Origin: Opitutia bacterium
GTDB taxonomy: Bacteria; Verrucomicrobiota; Verrucomicrobiia; Opitutales; Opitutaceae
Length of the DNA: 64,000 nucleotides
Direction: 5' to 3'
Assembly (NCBI GenBank): GCA_947474365.1
Contig: CANJIU010000026.1
Location: 34,201 to 98,200, forward strand
Shown: positions 51,899 through 61,125 of the stretch, piece by piece
Layout of the letters: each line of letters starts with the position of its first letter
Position numbering within the stretch: the stretch's first letter is position 1
The notes under the pieces: model-generated
Databases searched by the model: none
Told to the model about the DNA's origin: nothing
Seen by the model: only the letters and a program-made list of their open reading frames with translations
Made by a program: the position numbers and the translations under genes

Positions 51899-52948
51899 AT
51901 GAAACGCACCCTCATCTTCCGAGCTGACGCCGACCCAGAAATCGGGACCGGGCATGTCATGCGCTGTCTCGCGTTGGCGCAGGCGTGGCAAGACACGGAA
52001 GGAGAAGTGGTGTTTGCCGCGGTGGACCTGCCACTGCCGTTGGTTGCCCGGTTGGAACGGGAGCAGATTTTGTTCGAGCAGGTGCGTGCGACTGTCGGAA
52101 GTACTGGCGACGCCAGCCAGACCGCCGAGATCGTGCGTCGGGTGGGCTCGGAGTGGGTGGTAGTCGATGGTTACCGATTTCCCTCTTCCTATTACGAGCA
52201 CCTGCGCGAGTCCGGATTCAAGGTTCTGGCCTTGGACGACATGGCTCACTTGGAGCGCTACCCGGTTGACGTCGTGCTTAATCAAAATCTCAGCGCGACG
52301 GCATCCGCGTACAGCGGGCGGGTGGAGGATGACACCAAGTTGCTACTTGGCCCATCCTACAGTCTGTTGCGTCGTGAATTTCGGGTGGCTGCGCGGCGTA
52401 TCAGATCGACTGCCGGTTCACCGCGCCGCGTGCTGGTGAGTTTTGGCGGTGGCGACGTGGTGAATTTCACCGGCGAAATCCTGCGAAACCTCATCCGGAG
52501 CGGACGGAAGGATTTTGAGGTCGTGGTCCTCGCCGGTGCCGCCAATCCAAACGTGTTTGCGCTTCGCCAGTTGGCGTCGACTGCGGCATTTTCGTGCATG
52601 ATCCAGGTGAACGCTGAAAATGTCGCCGCAGTGATGAACTGGGCGGATGTCGCCATCACCGCGGCTGGCTCCACCGTCTGGGAATTGGCGGGCATGAATG
52701 TCCCGGCGCTGATTGGCGGATTCGAGGAGAACCAACTCGTGGGCCTCAAGGCATTGGGAAAAATTCCGATTTTCCGCGCCTGGCCGATCGAGGAACTTCT
52801 CACGCGTGATCTTGCTGGGGAACTGGATCGTCAGCCAGTCGCAACGGGTGTCCACCTCACGGGCTTCGATGCCCAAGGTTCAGTCCGGGTTGTCGATTGG
52901 TTGCAAACGGTCGGCGCTCAAAACCGGAAGCTGCTTTCTCCTGTATGA
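51899..52948 (+). CDS. pseG: UDP-sugar hydrolase of pseudaminic acid pathway
   Basis: Removes UDP from the 2,4-diamido sugar to free 6-deoxy-AltdiNAc. It is 349 residues with a GT-B fold. Diagnostic blocks: FRADADPEIGTGHVMRCLAL with the catalytic His, VVVDGYRFPSSYY, LLGPSYSLLRREF, VLVSFGGGDVVNFT and AITAAGSTVWELAGMNVPAL. ATG 51899 is 19 bp after the methylase. Its TGA overlaps the pseI start (ATGA). Confidence 0.94.
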   Translation: MKRTLIFRADADPEIGTGHVMRCLALAQAWQDTEGEVVFAAVDLPLPLVARLEREQILFEQVRATVGSTGDASQTAEIVRRVGSEWVVVDGYRFPSSYYEHLRESGFKVLALDDMAHLERYPVDVVLNQNLSATASAYSGRVEDDTKLLLGPSYSLLRREFRVAARRIRSTAGSPRRVLVSFGGGDVVNFTGEILRNLIRSGRKDFEVVVLAGAANPNVFALRQLASTAAFSCMIQVNAENVAAVMNWADVAITAAGSTVWELAGMNVPALIGGFEENQLVGLKALGKIPIFRAWPIEELLTRDLAGELDRQPVATGVHLTGFDAQGSVRVVDWLQTVGAQNRKLLSPV

Positions 52949-53964
52949 AATTCACGCGGACGCTGCTCGTTGCTGAAATCGGAATCAACCACAACGGCGA
53001 CATGGCGCTGGCGGAAAAAATGGTGCGCGCCGCCAAGGAAGCCGGGGCCGACGCGGTCAAGTTTCAGAACTATCATACCGACGAATTTCTCACCGATCAC
53101 ACGCTCACTTACACCTATCGTTGCCAGGGGCGGGAAGTCACTGAATCGCAGTATGCGATGTTCAAGCGGTGCGAGTTGTCAGTATCGGATCTCGCGCGGT
53201 TGCGTCACTGCTGTGACGATCATGAAATTGATTTCTTCAGCACCCCGATGGGAGTTGAAGGGGTTGATGAGTTGTTAAGCGTCGGGACGTCGTATCTGAA
53301 AAACGGCTCGGATTGCCTCGGGCATCTTCCCCTCATCCGTTACATGGCGCGTAGCGGTGTCGCGACGATCCTTTCGACGGGCATGGCCAACGAACGGGAA
53401 ATTGCCGAAGCGGTGGAGGCGTTCCGTGGGGCCGGTGGGCGTGAACTGATCCTCCTTGCCTGCACTTCCGCCTACCCGACGCCGGCGGAAGACGCCCACC
53501 TCCTTCGTATTCCTGAGCTTGCTCGGCGATTTGGATGTGCGGCCGGATTCAGCGACCACACGGCCGGGTGGGAAGCGGCGGTCGCTTCGGTGTGCCTTGG
53601 AGCTTGTATGATCGAAAAACACTTCACGAGCGACCGAGGCCTGCCCGGTCCCGACCAGTGGTTTTCGTCGGACCCGGCCGAGTTTGCGGAACTTGTCCGT
53701 CGCGTGCGCAGGACGGAAGTGATGCTCGGACGAGCGGAACTCCGTCCTGCCGATGCTGAGCTGCGATCCCGGGAGGAATTTCGTCTCTCGTGCATCGCGG
53801 CCCGGGACCTGCCCGTCGGTCACGTGGTGACAGAACGCGATATTGCGTTTCACCGTCCCGCGTCCGGATTGCCGCCCTCCCAGGCGGAGGCGATCAAGGG
53901 CAGGACGCTTGCGCGCGCTCTTGCGCGTGGGACGATGTTTTCCTGGCAGGATCTCGCCGCATGA
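52945..53964 (+). CDS. pseI: Pseudaminic acid synthase
   Basis: Condenses the PseG product with phosphoenolpyruvate to form the nine-carbon acid. It is 339 residues. All NeuB-family landmarks are intact: AEIGINHNGDMALAEKMV, DAVKFQNYHTDEF, metal-binding His205 in GFSDHTAGWEAAV and His226 in IEKHFTSDRGLPG. A SAF-type C-terminal domain follows (RDLPVGHVVTERDIAFHRP). It overlaps pseG upstream and the formyltransferase downstream by ATGA, so the three are translated together. It contrasts with the degenerate paralogue at 49422. Confidence 0.95.
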   Translation: MKFTRTLLVAEIGINHNGDMALAEKMVRAAKEAGADAVKFQNYHTDEFLTDHTLTYTYRCQGREVTESQYAMFKRCELSVSDLARLRHCCDDHEIDFFSTPMGVEGVDELLSVGTSYLKNGSDCLGHLPLIRYMARSGVATILSTGMANEREIAEAVEAFRGAGGRELILLACTSAYPTPAEDAHLLRIPELARRFGCAAGFSDHTAGWEAAVASVCLGACMIEKHFTSDRGLPGPDQWFSSDPAEFAELVRRVRRTEVMLGRAELRPADAELRSREEFRLSCIAARDLPVGHVVTERDIAFHRPASGLPPSQAEAIKGRTLARALARGTMFSWQDLAA

Positions 53965-54905
53965 CGAATTCGCCCCGCATCGTCTTTCTCGGCAACCATA
54001 CCCTCGGCGTAAGGGTGCTCGGGGTTATTCGTCGCCTGGCGACCTTGGTTGGGGTGGTGGCGCATCCGGAGGATCCCGAGGACGGAGTACGGTACGAATC
54101 GGTATTTTCCGAGGCCCGTCGCCTTGAGGTGCCAACTATCCGGATACAGGGGAAGCGACCGGAGCTCGAGGGCTTCGTCCGAAAATGTTCACCCGACCTC
54201 CTTTGGATTACCGACTATCGGTACCTGCTGCCCGAACGGATTCTTGCTCTCGCGCCGCGGGGTGCGGTCAATCTCCATCCAAGCCTGCTGCCCAAGTATC
54301 GCGGCCGCGCCGTGGTGAACTGGGCGATTCTGCGGGGTGAGACGGAATTTGGCCTGACGGCGCATTTTGTGGATGCGGGGATGGACACCGGAGATATCAT
54401 TGCGGTACGGCGGTTCGGACTCACCCAGGCGGAGGATGTGGGCGATGCCTTGGACAAGCTTTATCCGCTCTATGAATCTGTCGCTGCCGAGGTATTGACG
54501 GGCTTTTGCCACGGTAACGTCCCGCGCCGGGCGCAGGACCACACGCAGGCGACCGAATTTCCCCGAAGGACGCCAGCGGACGGACTGATCGATTGGTCGG
54601 CGCCGGCCCGGGAGGTTTGGAACCTGATTCGAGCAGTGGCTGCACCTTACCCGGGGGCCTTTTGCCCATGGAACCAGTCGCGGTTGCGGATTTGGCGGGC
54701 GTCGGGAATTCAATTGTTTTCGCCCGGGGCAGTGCCGGCGCCAGGTGAAGTACTGGATATTTCCGCCGACGGCCAAACTATGGTCGTGGCGTGCCGTGAT
54801 GCTGGTCTGGTGATTGGGCGCTACGAAGTGGAGGAAGCGTTTGGCAGCGCCGGGTTGCGGCCCGGGAACCGACTCGGCGCCACCAGCGAACTCGTTTCCG
54901 TATGA
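53961..54905 (+). CDS. Sugar N-formyltransferase (Fmt/ArnA-like)
   Basis: A 314-residue folate-dependent formyltransferase. The catalytic triad Asn104, His106 (GAVNLHPSLLPKYRGR) and Asp142 (HFVDAGMDTGDII) has the same 38-residue His-to-Asp spacing as E. coli Fmt. The C-terminal part is a small beta domain (LIRAVAAPYPGAFCP). It would formylate a sugar amine using N10-formyl-tetrahydrofolate. No PseH acetyltransferase is seen, so this enzyme may acylate the 4-amine of the PseC product, giving a 7-N-formyl acid; a 7-N-formyl pseudaminic derivative is known from a Pseudomonas pilin glycan. Coupled to pseI and the WbqC gene by ATGA overlaps. Confidence 0.9.
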   Translation: MTNSPRIVFLGNHTLGVRVLGVIRRLATLVGVVAHPEDPEDGVRYESVFSEARRLEVPTIRIQGKRPELEGFVRKCSPDLLWITDYRYLLPERILALAPRGAVNLHPSLLPKYRGRAVVNWAILRGETEFGLTAHFVDAGMDTGDIIAVRRFGLTQAEDVGDALDKLYPLYESVAAEVLTGFCHGNVPRRAQDHTQATEFPRRTPADGLIDWSAPAREVWNLIRAVAAPYPGAFCPWNQSRLRIWRASGIQLFSPGAVPAPGEVLDISADGQTMVVACRDAGLVIGRYEVEEAFGSAGLRPGNRLGATSELVSV

Positions 54906-55612
54906 TCGTATCAATCAGCCAACCTGCCTATCTGCCGTGGCTGGGCTATTTCGACCGCCTTCTGAAGAGCGACCTTCACATCGTGCTCGATCACGTGAAC
55001 ATCGATGCGAGCAGCAAGACCAAGTTTGCCAACCGCAACAAAGTCCGCACGGCGGATGGCTGGTGTTGGTTGACGGTCCCGCTTCAGTCGAAGGGGCGCC
55101 ATGGCAATATGCTCCTGAATGAGGTCGAAATTTCGTCGGATTCCGGTTGGCGGCAGAAACACTGGGGGACACTCAGAGCGTGTTATTCGAGGAGTGCGTA
55201 CTTTGCCGAGCATCAGGCTTTTTTTGAAGGCGTGTACTCCCGCGACTGGGCCAAGCTCTGCGAACTCACCGATTTCACGACGCAGTATTTGCGAACTGCC
55301 GTCGGTGCTAAATGCCCGACGCTGCGCAGCTCCGCGATGGGCGTGCCCGGTGAGAAGGCCGAATTGATTCTCAACCTTTGCCGGACGGTCGGGGCCACAG
55401 CGTATCTTTCGGGGCCCTTTGGTCGCGACTATCTGAACGCCGATGACTTCGCCGCTGCCGGGATTCAGTTGGTGTTTCACGACTATCCTCATCCCACCTA
55501 TGAGCAGACGTTTCCCGGGTTCGAGCCGTATATGTCGGTGGTGGATTTGCTGTTTCAATGCGGGCCCTCGAGCGGTTCGATTCTTCAGGGCACGGTCGCT
55601 GTTCCGGTATGA
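54902..55612 (+). CDS. WbqC-family protein
   Basis: A 236-residue protein with the family N-terminus MIVSISQPAYLPWLGYFDRL. Other conserved blocks are NRNKVRTADGWCWLTVPL, YLSGPFGRDYLNADDFAAAG and FEPYMSVVDLLFQCGP. WbqC-like proteins occur in O-antigen and flagellar sugar loci, and their activity is not firmly established; a role in transferring an amino-acid or acyl group to the sugar has been suggested. Start and stop both overlap neighbours by 4 bases, placing it firmly in the sugar operon between the formyltransferase and the deacetylase. Confidence 0.9.
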   Translation: MIVSISQPAYLPWLGYFDRLLKSDLHIVLDHVNIDASSKTKFANRNKVRTADGWCWLTVPLQSKGRHGNMLLNEVEISSDSGWRQKHWGTLRACYSRSAYFAEHQAFFEGVYSRDWAKLCELTDFTTQYLRTAVGAKCPTLRSSAMGVPGEKAELILNLCRTVGATAYLSGPFGRDYLNADDFAAAGIQLVFHDYPHPTYEQTFPGFEPYMSVVDLLFQCGPSSGSILQGTVAVPV

Positions 55613-56289
55613 ACGTCCTCGTCATCGCCGCTCACCCTGACGACGAAGTCCTCGGTTGTGGTGGAACCATTGCCCGACTGGCGGCCGGAGGTGATGCCGT
55701 TTCAATTCTTATTCTGGCGGAAGGTTTGACGTCGCGGGTCGGGTTCGATCCGGTGCGCGATGCCGGGGCACTGAAAGTGCATCAGGAGCGGGCATGGCGT
55801 GCCGGCGCTCTACTCGGGGCAAAGGAAGTGCGGTTAACGGGTTTTCCCGACAATCGGATGGACACGGTCCCGCTGCTCGACGTTACACAGGCGATCGAGC
55901 GGGAGATTGCGCGGGTACGCCCCGAGATCGTTTTCACCCAGCACGGCGGAGACCTGAATGTGGACCATGTCGTCACCTTTCGCGCTACGCTCACGGCCAC
56001 CCGGCCGATGTCGAATTGTCCGGTGCGGCGGGTGTACGCCTATGAGGTGGGCTCGTCCACGGAGTGGGCCTTCCAGCAATTCGAGCCGCGATTCCAGGCG
56101 CAGGCGTTTTTCGACATCACCTCGCAGCTGGAAACAAAGATTGCCGCGATGGAGATTTACGAGAGCGAGGCGCGCCTGTTCCCGCATCCACGTTCACCCG
56201 AGGCGCTGCGGGCCAACGCCCGGCGTTGGGGGGCGACCGTCGGCGTGCAGGCCGCCGAGGCGTTTTGCTGTATCCGGGAGCTCTGCTAA
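55609..56289 (+). CDS. PIG-L/LmbE-family deacetylase
   Basis: A 226-residue zinc-dependent N-deacetylase. The metal-binding motif AAHPDDEVLGCGG (His9, Asp12) is intact, and QHGGDLNVDHV near 115-125 supplies the third ligand. The family removes acetyl groups from GlcNAc-type sugars or conjugates. In this operon it could expose an amine on the pseudaminic precursor for the formyltransferase or another acyl group. ATGA overlap with the WbqC gene; start chosen on that and on the family N-terminus. Confidence 0.92.
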   Translation: MNVLVIAAHPDDEVLGCGGTIARLAAGGDAVSILILAEGLTSRVGFDPVRDAGALKVHQERAWRAGALLGAKEVRLTGFPDNRMDTVPLLDVTQAIEREIARVRPEIVFTQHGGDLNVDHVVTFRATLTATRPMSNCPVRRVYAYEVGSSTEWAFQQFEPRFQAQAFFDITSQLETKIAAMEIYESEARLFPHPRSPEALRANARRWGATVGVQAAEAFCCIRELC

Positions 56290-56301
56290 CCAAAAAATAC
56301 G

Positions 56302-57132
56302 ATGTCCGTTATGACCACCTCCGTAAAGTCCAAGGCGCCCGCCCGGGCGCTTGAAATCGTTGCCCGCTACCGGTCGGAACTGGGTGAAATCACGGAGCTG
56401 GTCGAACCGAGCATCCATGTTTTTGCGCAGCTCCTGGAGCGGCAGGCGAGGGAGGGGATCGGCGGTGACATGATGGAAATCGGGGTATTTCGTGCGGGGA
56501 CCGCCGCCTTGCTGGCTGCCTGTTTGCAGGAGAACGAACGTCTTTTTCTGATCGATCCGACCCAGGATGCGGACCGTAACCGGCAGACGATTGAAGGATT
56601 TTCCCACGTTCAGCCGGAGCAACTCACGTTCCACGTGCTCGACTCGATTGCCGTCAACAAGTGGCGGGAACGCGTCCTTTCCCCTGATGTTCCGTTGCTC
56701 CGATTCGCGCACATTGACGGGGAGCATAGTTACGATGCCGTCTATTCCGATCTCGATCTGGCACGCCGCTATGTCACGGGCGGCGGACTGATTGTGCTCG
56801 ATGATATTTTCAACATGAACTCGGCGTGCTGCACGCATGCGATGTTTGACTACCTGCGCGACCAGCCGCTGCTGCATCTCGTGGCGATGGGATTTCGGAA
56901 AGCCTACCTATGCGAGAGCCGCCACGTGGCGTCGTACCGCCGCTTCTTCCTCGAATTGCCGGAAATGCTTGGGCGGACCGCCGGCCTGCAGGTTCGAATT
57001 TGTTTCAACAGCTGGGCGCATGAGCGATCCTATGTGACTTTCGATACCTGCGAGGCCCAGTCGCCGCACTACCAGATCATCGGCAAGCGTTTCCATCGCC
57101 TTGAAGAGGCGCTGGCGGCGTTGGGGGTTTAA
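56302..57132 (+). CDS. SAM-dependent methyltransferase (TylF/Methyltransf_24-like)
   Basis: A 276-residue class I methyltransferase. MMEIGVFRAGTAALLAACLQ is the SAM-binding loop, LFLIDPTQDADRNRQTIE the acidic loop, and RFAHIDGEHSYDAVYSDLDL with LIVLDDIFNMNS the metal-dependent active-site region as in TylF macrocin O-methyltransferase and cephalosporin hydroxylase-like enzymes. It likely O-methylates a sugar hydroxyl of the glycan. It starts 12 bp after the deacetylase and ends the plus-strand run that begins at pseB, converging on the next gene. Confidence 0.87.
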   Translation: MSVMTTSVKSKAPARALEIVARYRSELGEITELVEPSIHVFAQLLERQAREGIGGDMMEIGVFRAGTAALLAACLQENERLFLIDPTQDADRNRQTIEGFSHVQPEQLTFHVLDSIAVNKWRERVLSPDVPLLRFAHIDGEHSYDAVYSDLDLARRYVTGGGLIVLDDIFNMNSACCTHAMFDYLRDQPLLHLVAMGFRKAYLCESRHVASYRRFFLELPEMLGRTAGLQVRICFNSWAHERSYVTFDTCEAQSPHYQIIGKRFHRLEEALAALGV

Positions 57133-57211
57133 CGAACGGCAGCGGTGGAAAGCGCGCCGTGCGGCTTCAGGTGGCGCGAGTTTGCTGGGCGTGGCGTTTC
57201 GTGGTTCTGAG

Positions 57212-59101
57212 CTATTTTGCGACCAATGCCTCGTTCGTGGCTTCAGGTTCGGGGCGGGCGACTCCGCCTCGGCCTGCCATTTCGATCAGCTTTTGCCCGA
57301 TGGCGGCGAAGGCCGCGACGCGCAACATGACCGCGCCGATTCTTCGGGTCACGTCTTGGAAGGTCGCAGGCGAGCCGCGTTGCGCGGTTTGCTTCGAGGT
57401 GTCGATCAGCACTTTGGCGGTGTTTTTTAGGACGACTTCAAGCTGCGCCGGAGCGGCTTTTTCAGCTGCGACTTCCAGCGCGTCGATGGCTGCGGGGACC
57501 GCGTCGAGCTTGAGCAGGCTGAGAATCCCCATCGAGTGAACGAGGCCATCGTCAGGCAGTACCTCTGACAAGATGCCGGCAATCGTCGCGACGCGGCGGA
57601 GATCGCCTCCGTGATAGAGTGTGATGAGGCGTTGGCGGAGATCGTGGTGGTCGGGTTTCAGGCAGCGCCCGCGGAAGGGGCTCTTGAATTCGTAATCTGA
57701 GATCTGGTCGGTGGTGAAATGCCGGAACGTTTCGCCGTAGGTGTTGATGTAGTATCCATATGCCAAGGCATGCGCCCTCGGTTTCGGCGGCAGGTCGCGA
57801 CAGGTGAGGAGATGAAGCAATTCCTGCTCGGTGGCGGGTTCGTACTGGGCGTCAAGTCCGTCATAGAAACTGTAGTCGGCGCAAATCGCCGGTTTGCCCC
57901 AAAAGGTCGCTTCGATTCCCATCGTCGAGCCGAAGGTAAGCACGCGGTCGGCTCCATCCAAGAGGGCGTTAGAGTCGGTCGTAGCCTCAGGCTGAATCAG
58001 CGTGACGTTTCCGAGTCCCGCGACCGCTTCCTTCCAATCGCCGCCCGAGGTTTTGTCATTGGGATGGACCCGTATCCAAAGATGGCGGTCCGGGGCAGCC
58101 GCAACGAGAAGTCGCGAAATGCGTTTCGTCGCTTGCATTTGCCCGGGATAGATCCTTCCGGTGACGCCGTCGCCGATCGCGGCAAATTCGAACTCGGAGG
58201 AGGTGAAAAAAACGATTCGCTGTGCGGTCCGCTGCCAATCGGCGGGTACGCGTCCCGACTCCTGAAGCTTGGTGTGACAAAACCATTTCTTCTCCACATG
58301 TCGCCGCCGGTCATGGAAAAAAGCCTCGGCCAGCGCGATCGTTTCGGGCGCAGCTCTGGCGGTTTCCCAGGTGGCCTGAACCCGTTTCCGGTAGTAGTCC
58401 TTGTCGTGAGGCAGAGTGTTTTGGTTGAGGGCGAATTTTTTGAAATCCGATCCGCGTTCGTGGGTGTAATAGGGAACTCCGAGCGCTTCGCACGCGCGCA
58501 CGGCGGAACGCATCATGCTCCACCGACCGTTGTAAATGTAGACGCGTTCGTAGGTTTTCTCGCCCAGAATCCGCTTCATCCCGAGGTAACTCAGCACGGC
58601 GGCATAAAGGGTCGCATGGATGACCGTGGAATTTCGGCGGGTATCGATGTGAAGTGAGCGGGCAAAATCGATGATCGACGACAACGTCGCCATTCCGGCG
58701 TCAAATGACTCGAAACGAAAATTGCGCAAACTTTGCTGGCTCGCGAATTGGGGCGGAAGTTCGGCGAGTCGTTGGTGATCTTCTGGTCGGAGAAACGAAC
58801 TCAGGTCGAGCGTGGGTAGTTTCCGGGAAAGTTGGGCTGCCCCCTGCAGACTCCGGCTCACGCACTGGAGGCAGCGTCGCGGTTCGTGGAGCGGATTCAA
58901 CTGGCATGAGGGAAGGTCGCCGTGGCAAAGCACCAGATCGACGACATCTCCTAAATCGGTGTGACGCTGTGCGATTTCCAGATCGGTTTCAAAATGAGGT
59001 GTCGAATACGCAAGCGGCGCGTACACGAGTATTTGGCGGGGGGCTTCCGCCGGAGCGAACGTGTGATCCAGATTCGGGTCGGAATCGTTTGGACTGGGCA
59101 T
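57212..59101 (-). CDS. KpsS/LipB-like GT-B glycosyltransferase with C-terminal helical extension
   Basis: A 629-residue cytoplasmic protein from ATG 59101. The core resembles capsule-biosynthesis Kdo-type transferases: VYIYNGRWSMMRSAVRACEA, THERGSDFKKFALNQNTLP, LWIRVHPNDKTSGGDWKEAV and DRVLTFGSTMGIEATFWGKP, the last two being the nucleotide-sugar site. About the last 130 residues (HHDLRQRLITLYHGGDLRRV and DALEVAAEKAAPAQLEVVL) form TPR-like helices. The donor may be a CMP-activated acid, as for KpsS; then it could use CMP-pseudaminic acid made nearby (inference). It is a single minus-strand gene between two plus-strand ones. Confidence 0.8.
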   Translation of the reverse strand: MPSPNDSDPNLDHTFAPAEAPRQILVYAPLAYSTPHFETDLEIAQRHTDLGDVVDLVLCHGDLPSCQLNPLHEPRRCLQCVSRSLQGAAQLSRKLPTLDLSSFLRPEDHQRLAELPPQFASQQSLRNFRFESFDAGMATLSSIIDFARSLHIDTRRNSTVIHATLYAAVLSYLGMKRILGEKTYERVYIYNGRWSMMRSAVRACEALGVPYYTHERGSDFKKFALNQNTLPHDKDYYRKRVQATWETARAAPETIALAEAFFHDRRRHVEKKWFCHTKLQESGRVPADWQRTAQRIVFFTSSEFEFAAIGDGVTGRIYPGQMQATKRISRLLVAAAPDRHLWIRVHPNDKTSGGDWKEAVAGLGNVTLIQPEATTDSNALLDGADRVLTFGSTMGIEATFWGKPAICADYSFYDGLDAQYEPATEQELLHLLTCRDLPPKPRAHALAYGYYINTYGETFRHFTTDQISDYEFKSPFRGRCLKPDHHDLRQRLITLYHGGDLRRVATIAGILSEVLPDDGLVHSMGILSLLKLDAVPAAIDALEVAAEKAAPAQLEVVLKNTAKVLIDTSKQTAQRGSPATFQDVTRRIGAVMLRVAAFAAIGQKLIEMAGRGGVARPEPEATNEALVAK

Positions 59102-59351
59102 CGGGTCGGAATTGCACGTGCGGTGCCAAACTGTACCGGCCGGCGCTAAGCAATTGTTTGGCAGACGATAGCGGTCGTCGCCGAAAATATCCCTCAATTG
59201 TCCGCGGCGCGCACGTTGACGCCCGGAAAAAAATGCCGCCCTCCCAGACCTAGGATTACGAATTTACGAATGTAGTTCTATAAAATAATGCAAGGCAACG
59301 CGTACGGCGCGACGGAGCGCTCGCGGCACGTGCGTTGCTAGGTCTGCGGGC

Positions 59352-60926
59352 ATGAGTTTTTCCGGGTCTACCTTGGCTGAGCCGGTCACGACCGTCTCCG
59401 GAGATGAAATTTCGATAGCATTGTCAGTTGCGGAATCGGCGGAGGCCTGCCTTGCCGCCGCCGCTCGGGCGGACGTTGCGGGGAACCGAGAACTGCAAAA
59501 GAAGTGTCTGGAGCGCGCGATCGCCCTCGATCGCAACTGCCAGACCGCGCTGCACGTGCTCGCCTCGATTGCGTTGGAGGAATCAGATTCGGCCTTGGCG
59601 TTTGCGCTGTTGGAAGAGGCGGACCGGGCGGGTCTGCTGATGGATGAGGCACGTCCGCTACATGAGCGCCTGCTCACGAATGCGAACAGCGAACCGGAGT
59701 TTGAAAACTACCTGCGCGCGGTAGGGCGGGTTGGAGAGGGCCCGGCGGAACGAACGCGCCGCATCGTTCTGGTAACCAATCTTTTTCCGCCGCAGGAACT
59801 CGGCGGTTACGGGCGAATGATGTGGGAATTTGCCCATGGCCTGATTGCCCGCGGGCATTCGGTAACTGTTCTTACGTCCGAAGCGACGGAATTTGGCAAG
59901 GAGCCGACTCCGGCAGAGGCGGAAATGGAGCGACACGTCCACCGTACTCTGGCCCTCGTCGGAACATGGGCCGGAGGTCGTTGTTCGCTCCTTTCGGATC
60001 GGAGGGAAGTCATGCGGCGGTTGCGCGACAATCATGCACGGTTGAGAACGGCGGTGACGAAGTTGAACGCCGACCTGGTGCTGGCGGGAAACCTCGATTT
60101 GCTCGGCGCGTCGATTCTCCATCCCGCGTTGGGCCGGAAGATTCCCGTGCTCCATACGTTGGCCAATGCGAATCCGGGTTATTCGTTGGGGGAGCAACCG
60201 CGCGAGGCCCACTATTGGGTCGCGCCTTGCAGTGACTGGAATGGCGGGGTGTTCAAGGCGGCGGGCTACGCTCCGGCGCGGGTGGAAACGTTGTATCCCG
60301 GTGCGCCCATCAATCGGTTTTTCCGGCTGTTCTTGCCGGATACGCAGCGGCTGCGTATCTGCTATGCTAGCTTGGTGCTGCCTTACAAAGGGGCTGGAAC
60401 CTTGGTGCAGGCTCTCGGTCGCCTGCATGATGCTGGCGTCGAATTTTCCGCCGAGATTGCGGGTGACGCGCCGGATCCGGCATTTATCGCGGAGTTACAC
60501 GCGATCGTTCAAGCGAAGGGAATGGCGCACAAGGTGCAGTTCCCGGGCTTTCTCGATCGGAATGGGCTTTCGGCCCTTTTTGCCCGCTGCAATGTCTTGG
60601 TATTTCCGAGCCGGTTTGAGGAGCCGTTTGGGATTTCGCAGGTGGAGGCGCTCGCCGCCGGGCTCGTGGTGGTTTCAAGCGGCACGGGCGGCGCGAAGGA
60701 AATTATCCGGGACAAATCCGACGGTTTGTTGTTTGCCGCGGGTGACGATGCCGAACTTGCGAACAAGCTCGCGCTCCTGGCCCGCAGTTCCGGATTGATG
60801 GCGAAACTGCAACGCAATGGGCAGGCGAGGGCGACCGCTTTCAGCGTGGCGAATGCGGTGAAGAAAATCGAATCTTTGGCGGCTGAAGTGTGCGCGATTT
60901 CCCTCCGCGAATCGTCCGGATCCTAG
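59352..60926 (+). CDS. GT4-family glycosyltransferase with N-terminal TPR-like helices
   Basis: A 524-residue protein. Residues about 25-100 are TPR-like (NRELQKKCLERAIALDRNCQ, LAFALLEEADRAGLL). The GT-B core starts at IVLVTNLFPPQELGGYGRMM, with the C-lobe blocks RICYASLVLPYKGAGTLVQA and PSRFEEPFGISQVEALAAGL, the EX7E retaining site. Donor and acceptor unknown. The upstream 250-bp gap is AT-rich around 59255-59290 and should carry its promoter. It faces the Maf gene tail to tail. Confidence 0.9.
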   Translation: MSFSGSTLAEPVTTVSGDEISIALSVAESAEACLAAAARADVAGNRELQKKCLERAIALDRNCQTALHVLASIALEESDSALAFALLEEADRAGLLMDEARPLHERLLTNANSEPEFENYLRAVGRVGEGPAERTRRIVLVTNLFPPQELGGYGRMMWEFAHGLIARGHSVTVLTSEATEFGKEPTPAEAEMERHVHRTLALVGTWAGGRCSLLSDRREVMRRLRDNHARLRTAVTKLNADLVLAGNLDLLGASILHPALGRKIPVLHTLANANPGYSLGEQPREAHYWVAPCSDWNGGVFKAAGYAPARVETLYPGAPINRFFRLFLPDTQRLRICYASLVLPYKGAGTLVQALGRLHDAGVEFSAEIAGDAPDPAFIAELHAIVQAKGMAHKVQFPGFLDRNGLSALFARCNVLVFPSRFEEPFGISQVEALAAGLVVVSSGTGGAKEIIRDKSDGLLFAAGDDAELANKLALLARSSGLMAKLQRNGQARATAFSVANAVKKIESLAAEVCAISLRESSGS

Positions 60927-61125
60927 GATTTTTTGTTTAGCGACCACCCCGGTCGGTTTTGCGAGTGGCCGGTTCGCAGCCAGCCGGTAGCTGCGGCCTG
61001 TCGTCGAGCGTCGCCGCGAGAATGGCGGGAGCGAGTTTGAGCCGCGTCCCGGTGGCACGACCGTCGTGCTGCGTCATAGTCCGCGGTCTGCGCGGGGCGA
61101 TGAATCGGTAGAAGCGCCCCGCCCG

